DNA of 64,000 nucleotides from Chamaecrista fasciculata (lineage: Eukaryota; Streptophyta; Magnoliopsida; Fabales; Fabaceae). Under the pieces are notes generated by a model. That model ran no database searches. It was given only the letters and a program-made list of their open reading frames with translations, and was not told the origin of the DNA. The stretch is taken from assembly GCA_003254925.1 (NCBI GenBank), contig QANZ01007457.1:47436-111435 (forward strand), given 5' to 3'. Made by a program: the position numbers and the translations under genes. Shown in pieces: positions 44,372 through 56,262 of the stretch (position 1 is the stretch's first letter; each line of letters begins with the position of its first letter).

Positions 44372-46481
44372 CTGTTGGGAAATCACGGGGCACGCCATGC
44401 AGCGGAAGCAGATATAAATTTTAAAATTAAAAACGCGTAACAGAATAAAATAGGCGCACAGTGATTTCTTCCCAAGGATCCGCAATATGGATCTGTGTCA
44501 GTAAAAGGATTAGAGATTTACCCAAATCAATCGGCGACTTTTGTGTCTACGATGCTGAGGAGTCCACTCCACGTGTGCTCCCTCCGCCGGTGATCCACAC
44601 GAACAGTTTTGGAGATGCCTAGGTGCTAGCCTCCTTCACTTCTCCAAGTGAACCAGGGACCTTTATCTACGGTGTTCTTCAATTCAAGAACTATTCTTGA
44701 ATTCCCAAGAACAAGATGGCGCCTATGATCAAGAATCAAATTCTTGATCTCACACAACCTTGACACACAAAACCCCAAAACACTTTTGGTTTATGCGCCA
44801 CTTATTCTCTCTAAGAAAACAGGGTTGTGTTTTCTCTCTCTTCACTAAGAGCCAAAATCGAATTTTGCTCTTGTGAATTAGCTAGGCAAAAGTCGAATTT
44901 TTCCCTAATGTGCAAGGCATAGTGAAATTCGACTTATGCCAATCTATATATAGGGTTTGGGGAGTTTGATAATTATAATTAGGGAATCCCTAAATTATAG
45001 GATTATCAAATTATAAAATTATGAGATTACAACAATATCACAATTTTAGGACTTGAATTCCTAATTAAAATATTACCTTAATATTTTAATTTGAATTCAA
45101 ATGCAATCTTGGAGAATCAAATTGGAAGATCAAATCTTCCAAAAGATACCCTAGTCATGTGCCATCCCCATTCAAATTTGTTGGAATTTAATAAATCAAA
45201 ATAACAATCCTAACTTTTAGGAAGTTATAACTAACTTGTTATTTCCAACAATATTGAATTAAGATATTACCCTAATATCTTTAATTCAATCTTTTTGAAT
45301 CTTGAATTCTATTTCATTATTGAATTAAAATATTACCTTAATATCTTTAATTCAATTAGAGCCTAGAATTCGAATTACCCTATAAATATTGAATTAAAAT
45401 ATTACTCTAATATCTTTAATTCAATCTCCTTGAAATCTAGATCAAATCTTTTGAATTCAAGTCATGATTTTAATTAACAAAACATTTTCATTAATTAAAA
45501 TAGGTCTATATGAGGCGCCAACCTCAACCCTATTTATCTTAATATTAGTGAATTTAATAAATCAATAATTCCCTAACTTTTAGGAACCTTATTTAATTTA
45601 TTATTCCTAATATTATAAACAGGAATATAATTGTAAATAGACTAATCACATTATCTATTTAACAATTAAAATATATATTTAAACTTGTCCCACAAATTTA
45701 AATATCATATCTGTAGATATTTATTTAAGACAATATTTCATGTCCCAAGACAGTCAATTATGTCTCAAACGGTATCACGTATGTGACCCACGAATTAACC
45801 CTAATTCGTGTCCCAGTGTGGCATCTTGATCCTGCTCGTGTGTGACCCAGCAGGCCCCACGTGAAGTTGGCAGCAAGTCATCTCTATGACTCACAAGTTG
45901 AGAGCGGACTCTACCAAGCCATCACAACTACCCAAAACACGTGAGTTATCATTGATCGCCGAAACGACTTAACCTTAGTACCACCTTGTCTTGATCCCTG
46001 TTGCCCTACGATATTTTGGTCATGGATTAGGCACGAGAAGGTCATCCATAATCCAAACCTCAACTTTCTCGATTCCTTGAGTAAGTCCCATTTACTAGTG
46101 TGGCCACACATTCCTTGGACAGACTCACCGAGGGGCCCAGTTAAATATCTCCCATCTTTAATGAGGGACAAAATTCCATCTTGGTCAACCACATTCCTCA
46201 GCAGGGCAATCAACCAAACCCGTACCTAGCCCTTATGGCTACCCTGCTACGGGTAACGTTAGACTAGGCCAAAGTCTGACAACTACAACGCCGGAATGAT
46301 GAAGACCTCAGGTCTAAGGGCATCGTGACAGGTGTACAGGAGAGACTAGCTAATGACTAAAACCCATGCAGGATTCTCCGGGTCGGTCCAGCAATTTGTA
46401 ACCCATTACATAATTGCACCATGACTCTCAAGAAGCATCACATGCGTGTCTCTCTATACACCGAAGTCATGCTGGTCTTAG

Positions 46482-49400
46482 TGTTTGGAATCCTAGGCGC
46501 CAAACGCAGCGGAAGCAGAAATATAAAACTTAAAACTAAAGCGCCTAGTCCTAGAATTCTCGAACGGATCCGCTAGCAGAATTTAAAACTTTTAGATAGT
46601 GGTATACCTCACTAGTTTCAATCGGTTGGTTGTACAAGGCGTGTCCTTGAAGTCCACTCGCAGTGTCCTCCCTCCGCCGGTGATCCACACAAACAGTTTA
46701 TCGGGCACCAAGGTGCTAGCCTTCTGTTCTTTTCTCCAAAAGAACTAGGGACCAATCTACAGCGTATGAACTCAAGAACTCCTTCTTGATTCAGGAACAA
46801 GGTGGTGTTGGAGATTGTGCCCTAGGGCCAATCGTTTTTTTATGTTAAATATGTTATGAACATATTATTAATTTATGGAAGATAAATTAATGTGTTGTCA
46901 TATTATTAGCATGTTTACTATGATGACATCCATGATTAATTATGAGATAATTAATCTAAACTTGTCCCTGGTCGATTATTTTTGTGGGAACAAAAATGAA
47001 CTAAGACCAGCATGACCTCGGTGCATGAGATGCACGCACTAGATGCTGGGACGAGAGTCATGGTGCAATTACGTAAGGTGGTTACGAATTGCTGGACTGA
47101 CCCGGAGAATCCTGCATGGGTTTAGTCATCAGCTAGTTTCTCCTAGTACGCCTGTAGCGATGCCTTTGACCTGAGGTCAATGACTATTCCAGCGTTGCAG
47201 TTGTCAGTCTTTGGCTTAGTCTAACGCTGCCCGTAACAGGGTAGTTATACGGGCTGAGTACGGGACTGGTTGATTGCTCTGCAGTGGGATGTGGATTGGC
47301 CAAAATGGGATTTTGTCCCTCATTAATTTGAGAGATATCTAACTGGCGCCCTCGATGAGTCTGTCCAGGAAAATGCGTGGCCACGCGGGAATTGGGACTT
47401 ACTCAAGGAATCGAGAAAGTTGAGGTTTGGATTATGGATGACATACCTGTGCCTAGTCCATGACCAAGATATCGTAGGACAAACGGATCACGTACACGGA
47501 GGTACTGAGGTTAAGTCGTTCTTCCGGTTACCGAACGATCACTCACGGATTTTGGGTAGTTGTGATGGCTTGCTAGAGTCCGCTCACAACTTGTAGGTCA
47601 TGGGGATGCCCTACTGCCATTATTGCGTGGGGCCTGCTGGGTCACACACGGGCAGGATCTGATCACCATTCGAGAGGGACACGAATTAGGGTTAATTCGT
47701 GGGTCACGCGAGTGACACGATTTAAGACACAGAGGAAATGTCTGGGACATTAGGTCTGGTCTTAATTAATCTACAGATGACATATTTAGATTTGTGGGAC
47801 AAATTTAAATATTAATAATTGAATATAATTAATGAGATTAATTATAGGCAATTTAAATATTAGGAAAATAATTCTGGATAATGTTCCTAAGAGTTAGGAA
47901 ATTATTGAATTATAAAATTCCTAATAAATAGGAGAGGGTGGCGCCTCTTGGGAATTATTTGGGTTAAATAAAAATGTTTTATTTAATTCAAATAATATTT
48001 GAAATTCAAATGGAGATTTGAAATTCAAAAGATTTGGTGAGTATCTTTTAATATCTTTGGTGAATCAAAAATTAGAGGTTTTTGATTAATTAAATTCCAA
48101 GGATAATTAAAGGGGGATTAGGCGCCATCTTGGTGGGTCCCATTGGGAGATTTGATCTCTCAATTTGATTCTCCAAGATTGCATTTTGAATTTAAATATA
48201 ATATTAAGGTAATATTATAATTATAAATTCAAGGCCTAAAATAATTATATTATCAGAATATCTTTATTTTAGGAATAATTAAATCACCAAAATCTCTTCC
48301 TATTTAAGGGGGCAAGTCGACTTGCCCATGAAGCATAGCATACAAACCCTAGTTTGTTTTTCCTCCTAAGAGTTAGAGAGAGAAAAATTCCTTTGCACAC
48401 ACTATAGAGAAAATCGACTTTCTCTAAGAGTTAGAGAGAGAATTCGATTTTGCTCTAGAATTAGGGTTTTGAGAGAAGAATAGGCAAGAAGGAGTTCTTG
48501 TGGGGGGATTCTTCTAAGCGCCACCTCTGTTGTTGATTCAAGAAGAGTTCTTGGAATCAAAGGTTTGTAGATTGGTCCCAGAATTCTTTTGGAGAAAAGA
48601 ATTGGAGGCTAGCACCTCGGTGATCAAAGAAATTGTTCGTGTGGATTACTGGCAGAGGGAGAACTCTGGGAGTGGACTCCGTGGAACTCGCCCCATTCAA
48701 CCGATTGATTTGAAACTCTGAGGTATAACACTAACCAAAAGTTTTAAATTCTACTAACGGATCCGTTCGGGAATCATAGGACCTAGGCGTTATTTTAATT
48801 TTATTTTTGCTTCCGCTGCCTTAGGCGCCTAGGATTCCCAACAGGTGGCGCAAGGAGCAAGGAAACACAAAACTCCTTTTGTTTTCCTACACTCAAAAAC
48901 CTAGCTCAGGAACCTGGCCAATTTTCTCTAACACCTTAGGAAAATTCGACCTCTTCTCTCTCTAAGCCAAAGTGGCGATTTTCACTCTCTCTCTCTACAA
49001 GGAGGAAGAAAATTCACAAAGTGAGCTAGGGTTAGGCTTAGGGGGCAAGTCGACTTGCTCCCTCTTTATAAACATAATTTTTGGTGATTTTAATATTCCT
49101 AAAATCATGATATTCTGATAATATTATAATTTTAGGACTTGAATTTCTAATTAAAATATTACCTTAATATTTCAATTCAAATTCAAAATGCAATCTCTGA
49201 GAATCAAATGGAAGATCAAATCTTCCATGGGACCCACAGAGCAATGCGTCATCTCCTCCCTCTTTTATCTTGGAATTTTATAAATCAAAAACATTCCTAA
49301 CAATTAGGAAGTCATGATTCTCCAAAGATTCTGAGTTGAGATCTCACCAAATCTATTTGATTCAAATCTTTTGAATTCAAACTTATTATTTAAATTAAAA

Positions 49401-50548
49401 AAACAATTTTATTAATCTAAAACACAAAATGAGGCGCCACCCTCAAACTAATATTGGGGAATTTTATAAATCAATAATTTCCTAACTTTTAGGAACCTTA
49501 TCTGATTTATTTCCCTAATATTATAAATGTAAATAATTAATCCCTATTAATCATTTAACAATTATTATATTTAAATTTGTCCCACAAATTTAAATATTTC
49601 ACAACCGTAGATTATTTAAGACAAGACTTAATGTCTCAGAAATTTTTCTATGTCTTAAATTGTGCCACCGGAGTGACCCACGAATTAACCCTAATTCGTG
49701 TCCCTTTAAACGGTGTCCTGATCCTGTTCATGTGTGACCCAGCAGGCCTCACGTGAAGTTGGCAGCAAGCCATCTCTATGACCTACAAGTCGTGAGCGGA
49801 CTCTAGCAAGCCATCACGACTACCCAAGACACCTGAGTTATCGTTTTTACCAAAACCGACTTAACCTTAGTACCACCTTGTCATAGACCCTATTGTCACA
49901 CGATATCTTGGTCATGGATTAGGCACAGGAAAGTCATCCATAATCCAAACCTCAACTTTCTCGATTCCCTGAGTAAGTCCCAATTTCCTAAGTGGCCACT
50001 CTTTTCCTTGGACAGACTCATCGAGGGCGCCAGTTAGATATCTCTCATCTAATGAGGGACAAAATCCCATCTTGGCCAATCCACATTCCTATCAACCAAA
50101 CCCGTACTTACCCCTTATGGCTACCCTGTTACGGGCAACGTTAGACTAAGCCAAAGTCTGACAACTGCAACGCCGGAATAATGATGACCTCAGGTCTGAG
50201 GCGTCGTGACAGGCGTACAGGAGAGGCATCTAGTGCATAATTGCACCATGACTCTCCGGGTCAGTCCAGCAACTTGTAACCCTTTACATAATTGCACCAT
50301 GACTCTCGTTCCAGCATCTAGTGCATGCATCTCTATGCACCGAGGTCATGCTGGTCTTAGTTCATTTTCGCTCCCACGAAAACAATCGACCATGGACAGA
50401 TTTAGATTAATTATCTCATAATTAATCATGGACGCTATCATAGTAAACATGCTAATTATGATAACTGAATAATTTATCTCTATAAATTAATCCAAATGTT
50501 CATAACATTTCACATAAAATGATTGACCCTAGGGCACAATCTCCAACA
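46482..50548 (-). repeat. Solo LTR (element 1 type) nested in the shared LTR, CTTAG duplication
   Basis: Left end TGTTTGGAATCCTAGGCGCC at 46482, right end in minus sense TGTTGGAGATTGTGCCC at 50548. CTTAG at 46477-46481 and 50549-50553 is the target duplication. After removing the inner solo LTR it is about 2.02 kb, one LTR without internal region. It has a small internal duplication near 50225-50300 around TAATTGCACCATGACTCTC. Confidence 0.9.
46806..48843 (+). repeat. Innermost solo LTR, GGTGG duplication
   Basis: TGTTGGAGATTGTGCCC at 46806 to GGATTCCCAACA at 48843, 2038 bp, plus orientation. GGTGG flanks it at 46801-46805 and 48844-48848. It lies inside the minus-strand solo LTR (46482-50548), which lies inside the shared LTR, so three insertions are stacked. 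It is the best full copy of the subfamily found as a fragment at 20191-21321. Confidence 0.92.
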
Positions 50549-50789
50549 CTTAGTTCATTCACGCTCCCACGTGAATAATCGGCCAGGGACAGTTTAGAAT
50601 AATTATCACATAATTAATCAAGGATTGTTATCGTAGTAAACATGCTAATAATATGATAACGACATAATATATCATTCATAAATCAATCAAACAATATGTT
50701 CATACATATAAAATGATTGGCCCTAGGGCACAATCTCCATCAAACTCCCACTTGCACTAGGTGCAATCATTAATCAAATTGTTCCTACA

Positions 50790-52250
50790 CTAGGTACATT
50801 GATTAATGTGTCTAATCCCCATCGACGTTACATGGCGTTCATGTATAACCCGTGCAAGAGGTTTCGTAAGAGGATCGGCAACATTATCCTCGCCTGCTAG
50901 TTTACATATTTTGACATCACCTCTGTCAATCATCTCTCTAACAAGGTGATAACTCTGAGTATATGTTTGGTCGTTTGGTGGGACTAGGGCTCCTTGGCTT
51001 GTGCAATAGCACCGCTATTGTAACAATACAAGGTTATAGGATAAGTAATGGACGGAACCACACCAAGGTCAGCAATGAACTTCCTAATCCATACAGCCTC
51101 CTTCGATGCATCTGATGCTGCTATATACTCAGCCTCCGTTCTAGAATCAGTAATCGTGCTCTGCTTGGAACTTTTCCAACTCACCCTGCCACCGTTCAGG
51201 AGAAACACGTATCCAGAATGCGATTTAAAATCATCTTGGTCGGTTTGAAAACTGGCATCTGTGTAACCAATTACACATAGCTCCTCATCAGTTTCACCAT
51301 AAACCAAGAATTCATCCTTAGTCCTTCTCAAGTACTTAAGGATGTTTTTGACAGCGGTCCAATGATCCTCACTAGGGTCTTGTTGGAACCGGCTCGTCAT
51401 ACTCAGGGCAAACGACACATTTGGTCGAGTACACAACATGGCATACATGATGGATCCTATTGCCGAAGCATAAGGGATGTCACTCATTCGCCCTCGCTCA
51501 TCAAGTGTCTTGGGACAGTGATTCTTGCTCAGGACTAAACCATGATTCATCGATATGAATCCCTTGTAGGAATCCTGCATACTGAACCGTTTCAGTACCT
51601 TATCAAAGTATGTAATCTGACTCATTCCAAGAAGCCTTCGAGATCTATCTCTATCAATCTTGATGCCTAGAATGTAAGCAGCTTCTCCTAAGTCCTTCAT
51701 CGAGAATGATTTTCCCAACCAAGATGTCACAATCTCCAAGGTAGAAACATCATTTCCAATGAGCAATATGTCATCGACATAAAGCACCAAGAACACAATA
51801 GTGCTCCCACTAACCTTCTTGTAAACACAAGGCTCATCAGGGTTTTGCAAGAAGCCAAACTCTTTCACTACCTCATCAAAACGATTATTCCAACTCCAGG
51901 ATGCTTGCTTCAATCCATAAATGGATCTCTGAAGTTTGCACACCTTCTCTGGTTCCTCTAGACATACAAACCCCTCAGGTTGTGTCATGTACACATCTTC
52001 GGGCAGCCTTCCATTAAGGAATGTTGTTTTGACATCCATTTACCATATCTCATAGTCATAATTTGCGGCTATGGCAAGGAGGATCCTAATGGACTTGGCT
52101 ATTGCAACTGGGGAAAACGTTTCATCATAGTCAATACCATGACGTTGAGTGAACCCTTTTGCAACTAGCCTGGCCTTAAAGACATTAACGTTGCCATCCA
52201 TGTCAATTTTTTCTTTGAAAACTCACTTGCACCCTACGGCTTTTACACCT
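50790..52250 (-). pseudogene. Element B reverse transcriptase and RNase H
   Basis: A long open frame (52039-50984, 351 codons) begins at MDVKTTFLNGRLPEDVYMTQPEGF. The RT motif YVDD is intact in LVLYVDDILLIGNDV (about residues 85-97). RNase H shows GYTDASFQ (Asp), TEAEYIAA (Glu) and YCYNSGAIA, where the usual YCDN has lost its Asp to Tyr. A stop follows QAKEP at 50984, after which SHQTTKHILR and the terminal ADPLTKPL region (about 50890-50850) continue in broken frames. The RT N-terminus (52250-52040) has a frameshift near 52255 and a stop before MDV. RT chemistry could be conserved, RNase H not. Confidence 0.88.
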
Positions 52251-53954
52251 TCAGGTGAATCGACTAGTCCATACCTTATTGTCGTACATGGATTGCATCT
52301 CTGCCTTCATGGCTTCAACCCGTTTTTCAGAGTTGGGACCCACAATAGCTTCTTGATAGGTGGTAGGCTCACCACGCTCCATGAGCAACACATCCTTTTT
52401 CTTAGTCATCAAAAATCCATATCTTTGAGGTTGAGAACGTGTTTTATCATACCTTCGTGGTCCTTGTGCTACTAGAGGAGCTTCCACAACGTCTTCTGGC
52501 TCTTCTCTAGTTTCCGTCTGTGCCTCTAGAGTGTCTTGTGGATCTTGAACCTCTTCAAGATCTATCTTACTCCCACTTTCTCTTTTGGAGACAAAATCCT
52601 TTTCTAGAAAGAATCCATTTCTAACTACAAACACTTTGTTGTCAGATGGGTAGTAGACATAATACCCCCTTGTTTCCTTGGGGTATCCCACAAACAAACA
52701 CTTTAGAGATTTGGGAGACAGTTTATCGTGAGGCTGTTGCTTAACATAAACTTCACATCCCCAAACCTTGAGGTAAGACAAACTGGGCATCTTCCTAGTC
52801 CATATCTCATATGGTGTCTTCTCAACTGCCTTAGACGGAACACGGTTAAGTGTGAACACAGCAGTTTGTAGAGCATGCCCCCAAAAGGATGGCTGAAGAT
52901 CAGCCTGACTCATCATAGATCGGACCATATCTAATAAAGTCTGATTCCTCCTCTCAGAAACACCATTCCACTATGGAGTTCCAGGAGGGGTAAGTTGTGA
53001 GACTATCCCACAACTTCTAAGATGATCAATAAACTCTTGGCTCAAATACTCGCCTCCTCGATCGGATCGAAGGACTTTGATTTTCTTGCCAAGTTGGTTC
53101 TCTACTTCACTTTGAAATCTTTTGAACATTTCAAAAGACTCTGACTTGTGCTTCATTAGGTAGACATAGCCATACCTACTGAAGTCATCAGTGAATGTTA
53201 TGAAGTATGAGTAACCACCCCTTGCTTGAGTACTCATGGGTCCACATACATCACTATGTATGATTCCCAATAAGTCAGGTGCTCTCTCACTGTGGCCAGT
53301 GAAGGGTGCCTTTGTCATTTTACCAAGTAAACAAGATTCGCAAGCATCATATGATTCAAAATCAAATGAGCTTAGAAGTCCATCTTTGTGGAGCTTCTCT
53401 AGGCGTTTCTCATTTATATGGCCTAAACGACAATGCCAAAGGTACGTAGGATTTGACTCGTTAATCTTGATCCTTTTGGTATCAACGTTATAGATATTGT
53501 TATCATATTGTAGTTCTAATTTTAAGACGTAATGATTATCTTGCAAATCACCATAAGCAAATAATACATTGTCTTTATAAATAGAACACCTTCCATTTCC
53601 ATTAACACATGTAAAACCTTCCTTATCCAAATAAGAAAGGGAAATAATGTTTGAACCCAATGAAGGTACATAATAACAGTTATTCAAAATAAAAATAAGC
53701 CCAGAGGGCAACACAAGCTCGTATGTTCCCACAACAACAACAGCAACTCTTGCTCCATTGCCTACGCGCAGGTCCACCTCGCTTCTGTCCAGCTTTCTAT
53801 TGTCTTTAAGACCCTGCACATTTGTACAAATGTGAGAACCACATGTTGTATCTAATACCCAAGTGGTTAAAGTAGAATAGTGAACGTCTATAACGAAGAT
53901 ACCTGAAGTAGAGACCTCACCGCTCTTCTTCTTCTTTTGATCTTCCAAATACAA
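52251..53954 (-). pseudogene. Element B protease and integrase, one stop
   Basis: A single frame broken by one TAG (52973-52971). Protease: WVLDTTCGSHIC, where the catalytic DTG reads DTT. Integrase zinc region: HLGHINEKRLEKLH-type HHCC (TYLWHCRLGHINEKRL, YDACESCLLGKM). Core: IIHSDVCGP (Asp), VLRSDRGGEYLSQEF (Asp), then the stop at the Gln expected between GTP and WNGVSERRN (CAG to TAG), with the third acidic residue in GVSERRN. Downstream SFWGHALQTAVFTLNRVPSKAVEKTPYEIW and GYYVYYPSDNKVFVVRNGFF are intact. The frame ends at 52251 just after KVWTS. Confidence 0.88.
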
Positions 53955-54760
53955 TTAGCAATTTCTTTTCCAATGTCCTGGCTTTTGGCAGAAAAAGCAA
54001 ATTGCATCCTTTGAAGGCTTCGCCTACTTGGCAGGTTGTGGGTTAGGCTTGTTCCCTGGCTTGGTCTCACCAACCGGGGCTTTACCCTTCCTCTTTCCTT
54101 TGCCCATCCCTTTCCCCTGGTTTTTCTTAACCATCAAGACTGCATTAGGTGCCCTTTTAATGGATGCCTCAGCAGTCTTGAGCATCCCATGCAACTCAGA
54201 AATTGATTTCTCCATTTCGTTCATATTTAAGTTCATGACAAACTGGTCATAACTTCTAGGCAACGAGTTTAGGATCAAATCGTCGCAAGCTCTGAAGTAA
54301 TAGGAAATCCTAGCCTACTAAGGTGATCTATGTACCTCTTCATCTTCAAGACATGGGTCCTAACGGATGCACCTTCAGCCATCTTGCAAGAGTGTAAAGC
54401 CTTAGTGGTCTCAAACCTCTCTTGCCTAGCCTGCTGCTGGAACATTTCCTTAAGATGAGTGACCATCTTAAAAGCCGTCAATGTTTCCATGTTCTTTTGC
54501 AATTCTGGAACCATCGTGGCTAGCATCAGGCAAGCAACGTCCACAGAGTCGTCGAAGTGCTTCTCACAAGCAGTTCTTTGAGCTCTCGGAGCGTCGTTGG
54601 CAGGCTCTTCAGAGGGAGGGTTTTCTAGGACATAAAGCTTCCTTTCTTGGGTGAGAACAATTCTCAAATTACAAAACCAATCAAGGAAGTTCGTCCCATT
54701 TAACTTATCCTTCTCAAGGATAGATCGCAGTGATAACGCTGAACTTAAATTGTTTTCCAT
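53888..54760 (-). pseudogene. Element B gag
   Basis: ATG at 54760; MENNLSSALSLRSILEKDKLNGTNFLDWF matches gag of A and 1. The core runs to RLGFPITSELATI, then a frameshift near 54277 leads into LNSLPRSYDQF, MNEMEKSISELHGMLKTAEAS and the lysine/glycine-rich GKGMGKGKRKGK. The zinc knuckle region near 53990 reads FAFSAKSQDIGKEIANC, with its Cys ligands damaged. A further frame change near 53950 leads into protease. Confidence 0.85.
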
Positions 54761-56248
54761 GATTCTACAATTAAGACATGAAAGTTAATTACCAAAAAGG
54801 TCCAACATTTTATAAAACCCAGCAAAATTATTATTAGTGGCTAAGACCCATATTTCACCACCTTCGCTTGGGCGATAATGCAACCTTAGGTTATTTAGGT
54901 AGGTAACTCTTTACCAATCACATCATATGCGACTCTTAGATCGTTATGGGACTGTATCATCGTATGATACTTATTATGGCATGTTTATCCCATCTAATGC
55001 CTTGAGGTCCAAATCCGATTTGATAACCTCATTAAGTCACACAACAAAACTTGTGAATGCTAAACTCAAAACAATGAGGCGAAAGCCCAACCCTATATCA
55101 TCAAGGCCCATTAAACACGTGTAGCTTGGGCTATCACCGCATCCAATAAACCAAGATTTCAATAAGGCATTGTGTTGAATCTTCCATTCACCCGTGTCTC
55201 CTCAAGATAAAAGTAGATACGTGTAGCTTGGGCTATCACCGCTCCACAATGATCAAGATTTTAACAGGGTGTTTTATTGATGGCATTAAAACTTAAGATT
55301 TTATAAGGGTTCAATTTTTGGTTCAATTTTAAATTCAATTTTAAAATTTAAAATTAAACGAGTATGCCAGGTGTTTATCCCCATGTATCATGTACATATA
55401 AACACATCCACGAATTTTGTATCTTATACAAAATCCTACGCTCGCATCGAATACGTGGTTGTGCGTACAAAACATAAAATTTTCATGTTAAAATCGTGAC
55501 CCCTAATCATGCATCTAGCGCCAATTTGTATCATATTCAAAAACTAAATGCATAAAATAACTGTGTTTAGATATGGCTCGTCTACCCTAAATTCCCTCAA
55601 GCCAATGAGAGAATCTTTCTAAAAGAAAAGGAAAAATTACATTGGGAAACCGCATTTGAACATATGAGGGGAGTGAGGTGAGAAAAGAAATTACATCCAG
55701 AATTTAGGGAGACGACACGCAGGCCGTATTTACCAAAATAAAATCTAGAGCCATATCCAACACCATACTCATACATGAACAATTTCACATATACATTCAC
55801 GGCATCAACATCCAACAACACAAAAAAAACGACTTTGATTGTGTTCAATTAGGGGTTGTGCAATTAACATGCCTTCTTGAAAAATAAGTCTTGCATCAAT
55901 AATTCAAAATTCAAGAATCATATTCAAGAAGCCGAATTCATTGACCCAAAAATTATAAATTCACAATTTACAATTTTCGGCCACCATACAATAAAATAAA
56001 CAAAACAATTTTAATTAAAAAAACATGTAGGGTTTCGGCCAAGACCTAAACTTTTCAAGAAAATTTTTTAATCAATCAAATTGATAACCTTATGTATCAA
56101 ATACATAAATTTGCACCATTCTTAGATTAGGTTAAAATCGTGTGGTGGATAATCGCAAAATTTGAGCATATCGAATGAAAAACGGTAAACATACAAACAT
56201 ACATCAACATGTATATTCACAAAACTAGCATAAACACAAGGTTAACCA
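54761..56248 (-). other. Element B leader
   Basis: Homologous to the leaders of elements 1 and A but more diverged. No coding frame. The hairpin set lies near gag. Confidence 0.75.
54864..55239 (-). promoter_or_regulatory. Leader hairpin set of element B, with covariation
   Basis: In minus sense: GTG-A-TAGC-CCAA-GCTA-CAC at 55239-55221 and again at 55137-55119, and TCGC-CCAA-GCGA at 54875-54864. Compared with elements 1 and A the first two stems have changed C-G to A-T on both sides at the same base pair, keeping the fold; all three loops are CCAA. The 7-bp hairpin is at 54970-54954 with loop ACG instead of ATG and an unchanged stem. Spacing is again 102 and 262. Confidence 0.7.
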
Positions 56249-56261
56249 GGCTCTGATACCA
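56249..56261 (-). promoter_or_regulatory. Element B primer binding site
   Basis: GGCTCTGATACCA, complement of the tRNA-iMet site, one base from the LTR at 56263. Confidence 0.85.
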
Positions 56262-56262
56262 C

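Larger units (their letters stand above)
37041..46481 (-). mobile_element. Copia element A
   Basis: Minus-strand element: 3' LTR 37041-39502, internal region 39503-44372, 5' LTR from 44373. It has the polypurine tract, decayed pol, an intact gag, the leader with hairpins and the primer site. GTTGC (37036-37040) precedes the left LTR. The right LTR is not its own throughout: from about 46400 it turns into the subfamily of element B, so A and B share one recombinant LTR (see 44373-50742). Confidence 0.85.
44373..50742 (-). repeat. Recombinant LTR shared by elements A and B, interrupted
   Basis: Begins at 44373 as a twin of element A's other LTR (TGTTGGGAAATCACGGGGC). Between about 46320 and 46400 it changes to the element B subfamily (AACCCATTACATAATTGC, CAAGAAGCATCACATGCGTG), is cut at 46481 by the nested insertion, and resumes at 50554 with TTCATTCACGCTCCCACGTG to the CTCCATCA end at 50742. 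The A polypurine tract is at the far end, B's polypurine tract directly follows here. One LTR serving two elements with a switch inside is the product of unequal recombination. Confidence 0.82.
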
